Below are positions 59,160 to 64,000 of a DNA stretch of 64,000 nt, piece after piece. The stretch's first letter is position 1. Each line of letters begins with the position of its first letter. A model generated the notes under the pieces. The model saw only the letters and a list, made by a program, of their open reading frames with translations. It was not told where the DNA came from and searched no databases. A program made the position numbers and the translations under genes. Origin of the DNA: Pseudomonas sp. Z8(2022) (GTDB lineage: Bacteria > Pseudomonadota > Gammaproteobacteria > Pseudomonadales > Pseudomonadaceae); NCBI RefSeq assembly GCF_025837155.1, contig NZ_CP107549.1:2108001-2172000 (forward strand), given 5' to 3'.

Positions 59160-59495
59160 TCAGAGCCTCTTGCGCTGGTTGCCCTGGTGTTGTTCGCAGG
59201 TCATGAAGCCCTTGCTGTCTACCCGCTCGCTGAGGTCGAAGTCCACGTAATAGGGCTGTTCCAGTCCATCGACGTTCATCACGTAGTTGTTGCAAGTGCC
59301 GCCGGTGACGTCGTTCTGTACTTCCGAAGAGGGCGGCCCGCCCAGAGTGCGTACCTGTTCCTTGGTCATGCCGCGTTCGACCTGCTTGACCAGAGGCTCG
59401 TTGCGAAAGGTCACGTAGTCAACCGGGTTCTCCATAGTCGAACAACCACTCACTGCGGCCGCTACGGCCAGTACTGCAAGGCTGTGTTTGTACAT
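59160..59495 (-). CDS. osmE: Osmotically inducible lipoprotein OsmE-like
   Basis: 111 residues from ATG 59495; the long upstream frame is spurious. Lipobox VSGCSTMENPV with Cys near residue 18, then the SmpA/OmlA-like domain EPLVKQVERGMTKEQVRTLGGPPSSEVQ with the GMTKxQVxxLxGxP signature and the Cys-containing tail (GGTCNNY, FMTCEQHQ). Outer-membrane-associated lipoprotein of the OsmE group, induced by osmotic stress in enterics. Convergent with the 28-aa gene across the shared stem. Confidence 0.87.
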   Translation of the reverse strand: MYKHSLAVLAVAAAVSGCSTMENPVDYVTFRNEPLVKQVERGMTKEQVRTLGGPPSSEVQNDVTGGTCNNYVMNVDGLEQPYYVDFDLSERVDSKGFMTCEQHQGNQRKRL

Positions 59496-59615
59496 GTCAT
59501 CGCTCCGTCGAATGAGCCGAAATGGCTCGACAGAATTTGGAGCGGTGCTCATGCAGGGAGTTCGTGTTTTTCGATGATCGGCGCCAGTTGCCTGGGTGTT
59601 GCTCGCCTGTGAATG

Positions 59616-59639
59616 AAAAGAGCCCGCTTTCGCGGGCTC
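59616..59639 (-). terminator. metH terminator
   Basis: Minus-strand stem GAGCCCGC-GAAA-GCGGGCTC followed by TTTT, seven bases after the metH stop. Confidence 0.88.
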
Positions 59640-59646
59640 ATTTGCA

Positions 59647-63357
<3,711 letters not shown>

Positions 63358-63437
63358 GAGAACTACCTGAGCAAAGCTGGAACAAAGGTGCGCGATGATA
63401 GCAAAGCTGCAGGGTTCTGGAGCGCCTTGGCGGTTTC

Positions 63438-63454
63438 CATGAATTTCATTCATG
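63438..63454. promoter_or_regulatory. Candidate MetR operator
   Basis: CATGAATTTCATTCATG is a perfect palindrome with TGAA-N5-TTCA, the MetR consensus. It lies 81 bases upstream of metH and 56 bases upstream of the divergent cti start, so it could act on either. MetR activates metH in enterics; here control is inferred. Confidence 0.6.
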
Positions 63455-63509
63455 TTGCTGAGATCGCCGTCTCGCTAGAATCGTCGGCACCGGATTCAAG
63501 GACGTGGCC

Positions 63510-64000
63510 ATGCTCAAGCCTGCTGCACTGCTATTTCTTTCCTTCGCAGCTGGCCTGGCCCGCGCCGAAGCAATTTCCTACATTGATGACGTTCAGCCCA
63601 TCCTCACTCACAAATGTGTGGCCTGCCACTCCTGTTACGACGCGCCCTGTCAGCTCAATCTCGGCAGCGGTGAGGGCATTCTGCGTGGCGCCAGCAAGCA
63701 ACTCGTCTATGACGGCACGCGTACCAAGGCGCAGCCGACCACGCGGTTGTACCTGGATGAGCAAGGCGAGGGCGCTTGGCGCAAACGCGATTTCCATTCG
63801 GTGCTCGATGGTCAGAGCGGTCAGGCTGCGCTGATCAAGCGCATGCTGGAACTTGGGCGAAGCCGACCGCTCGAGCCCAACGCCAAGTTGCCCGACAACC
63901 TGGATATCGCCATCACTCGCGCCAACAGTTGCCCGACGCCGGTCGAATTCGCTGCCTATGCGCAGAAAAATCCCCATGGTGGTATGCCATTCGCCGTAAC
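63510..64000 (+). CDS. cti: Fatty acid cis/trans isomerase (5' part)
   Basis: The first 163 codons of a gene that runs off the right edge. Signal peptide LKPAALLFLSFAAGLARA then heme-binding motif CVACH (in KCVACHSCYDAPCQLNLGSGEG) near residue 34, the signature of periplasmic Cti, which converts cis to trans unsaturated fatty acids in membrane lipids as fast solvent or heat response. Additional CYDAPCQLN and KRDFHSVL further match Cti. Divergent from metH with 152 bases between. The rest of the gene lies outside the window. Confidence 0.92.
   Translation, partial: MLKPAALLFLSFAAGLARAEAISYIDDVQPILTHKCVACHSCYDAPCQLNLGSGEGILRGASKQLVYDGTRTKAQPTTRLYLDEQGEGAWRKRDFHSVLDGQSGQAALIKRMLELGRSRPLEPNAKLPDNLDIAITRANSCPTPVEFAAYAQKNPHGGMPFAV

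Overview
The window is a high-GC Pseudomonas-type chromosome segment. Evidence is the EarP/EF-P pair with Arg32 in EF-P, the cysI-DUF934 pair, metH followed by cti, and an osmE-type lipoprotein. About 14 kb (10100-24292) is a different kind of DNA: an integrated filamentous phage (inovirus) with AT-rich cargo in the 3' end of a tRNA-Ser(GGA) gene.

Layout. 1-7.7 kb is a nitrate-assimilation block read leftwards: an ABC transporter (solute-binding protein, permease, ATPase), a PL7 alginate-lyase-like gene, a thioesterase, the MFS nitrate transporter nasA and a PP2C/kinase gene cut by the window edge. Both transporter units carry the same control module: a sigma-54 type -24/-12 promoter, two small hairpins with A1/G4 hexaloops (ANTAR-responsive type) and an intrinsic terminator whose 5' arm overlaps the second hairpin. 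7.8-10 kb holds small host genes and the tRNA.

10.1-24.3 kb is the island. Read right to left it has an excisionase-like regulator, a small protein, an Arc-type repressor, a membrane protein, the ssDNA-binding protein, two small genes, the major coat protein, a terminator, a 23-aa coat-like peptide, an adsorption protein, a pVI-like protein, Zot (pI), an intergenic cruciform (origin or packaging candidate), the replication protein and the integrase. A divergent repressor-like gene faces this operon across an array of operator-like palindromes. Rightwards come cargo genes: a single-HKD PLD-family protein, a PHP-plus-ABC-ATPase protein with a 96-aa partner, a ParDE toxin-antitoxin pair, a CHAD protein and small genes up to attR.

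24.5-34.5 kb is host: earP, efp, LysR regulators, transporters, a glycosylase-like winged-helix protein, an M48 lipoprotein and a class II DAHP synthase. 34.6-40.1 kb is a tight leftward operon (flavin monooxygenase, BASS symporter, SDR, TauE/SafE permease, D-aminoacylase-type amidohydrolase), probably catabolic; a paralogue of the amidohydrolase lies at 54.6-56.3 kb beside a divergent AraC regulator. 40.3-46 kb has a spermidine-synthase-like protein, deaD with a long leader, and cysI with DUF934. 46-51.4 kb has a solute-binding protein and an AraC/FAD-oxidase/cupin/PotF-type cluster suggesting amine or polyamine use. 51.5-64 kb has a chemoreceptor, an RlmN-like radical SAM enzyme, small membrane proteins, osmE, metH with a MetR-like box, and the 5' part of cti at the right edge.

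Everything here was read by eye. No database search, structure prediction or codon statistic was run.
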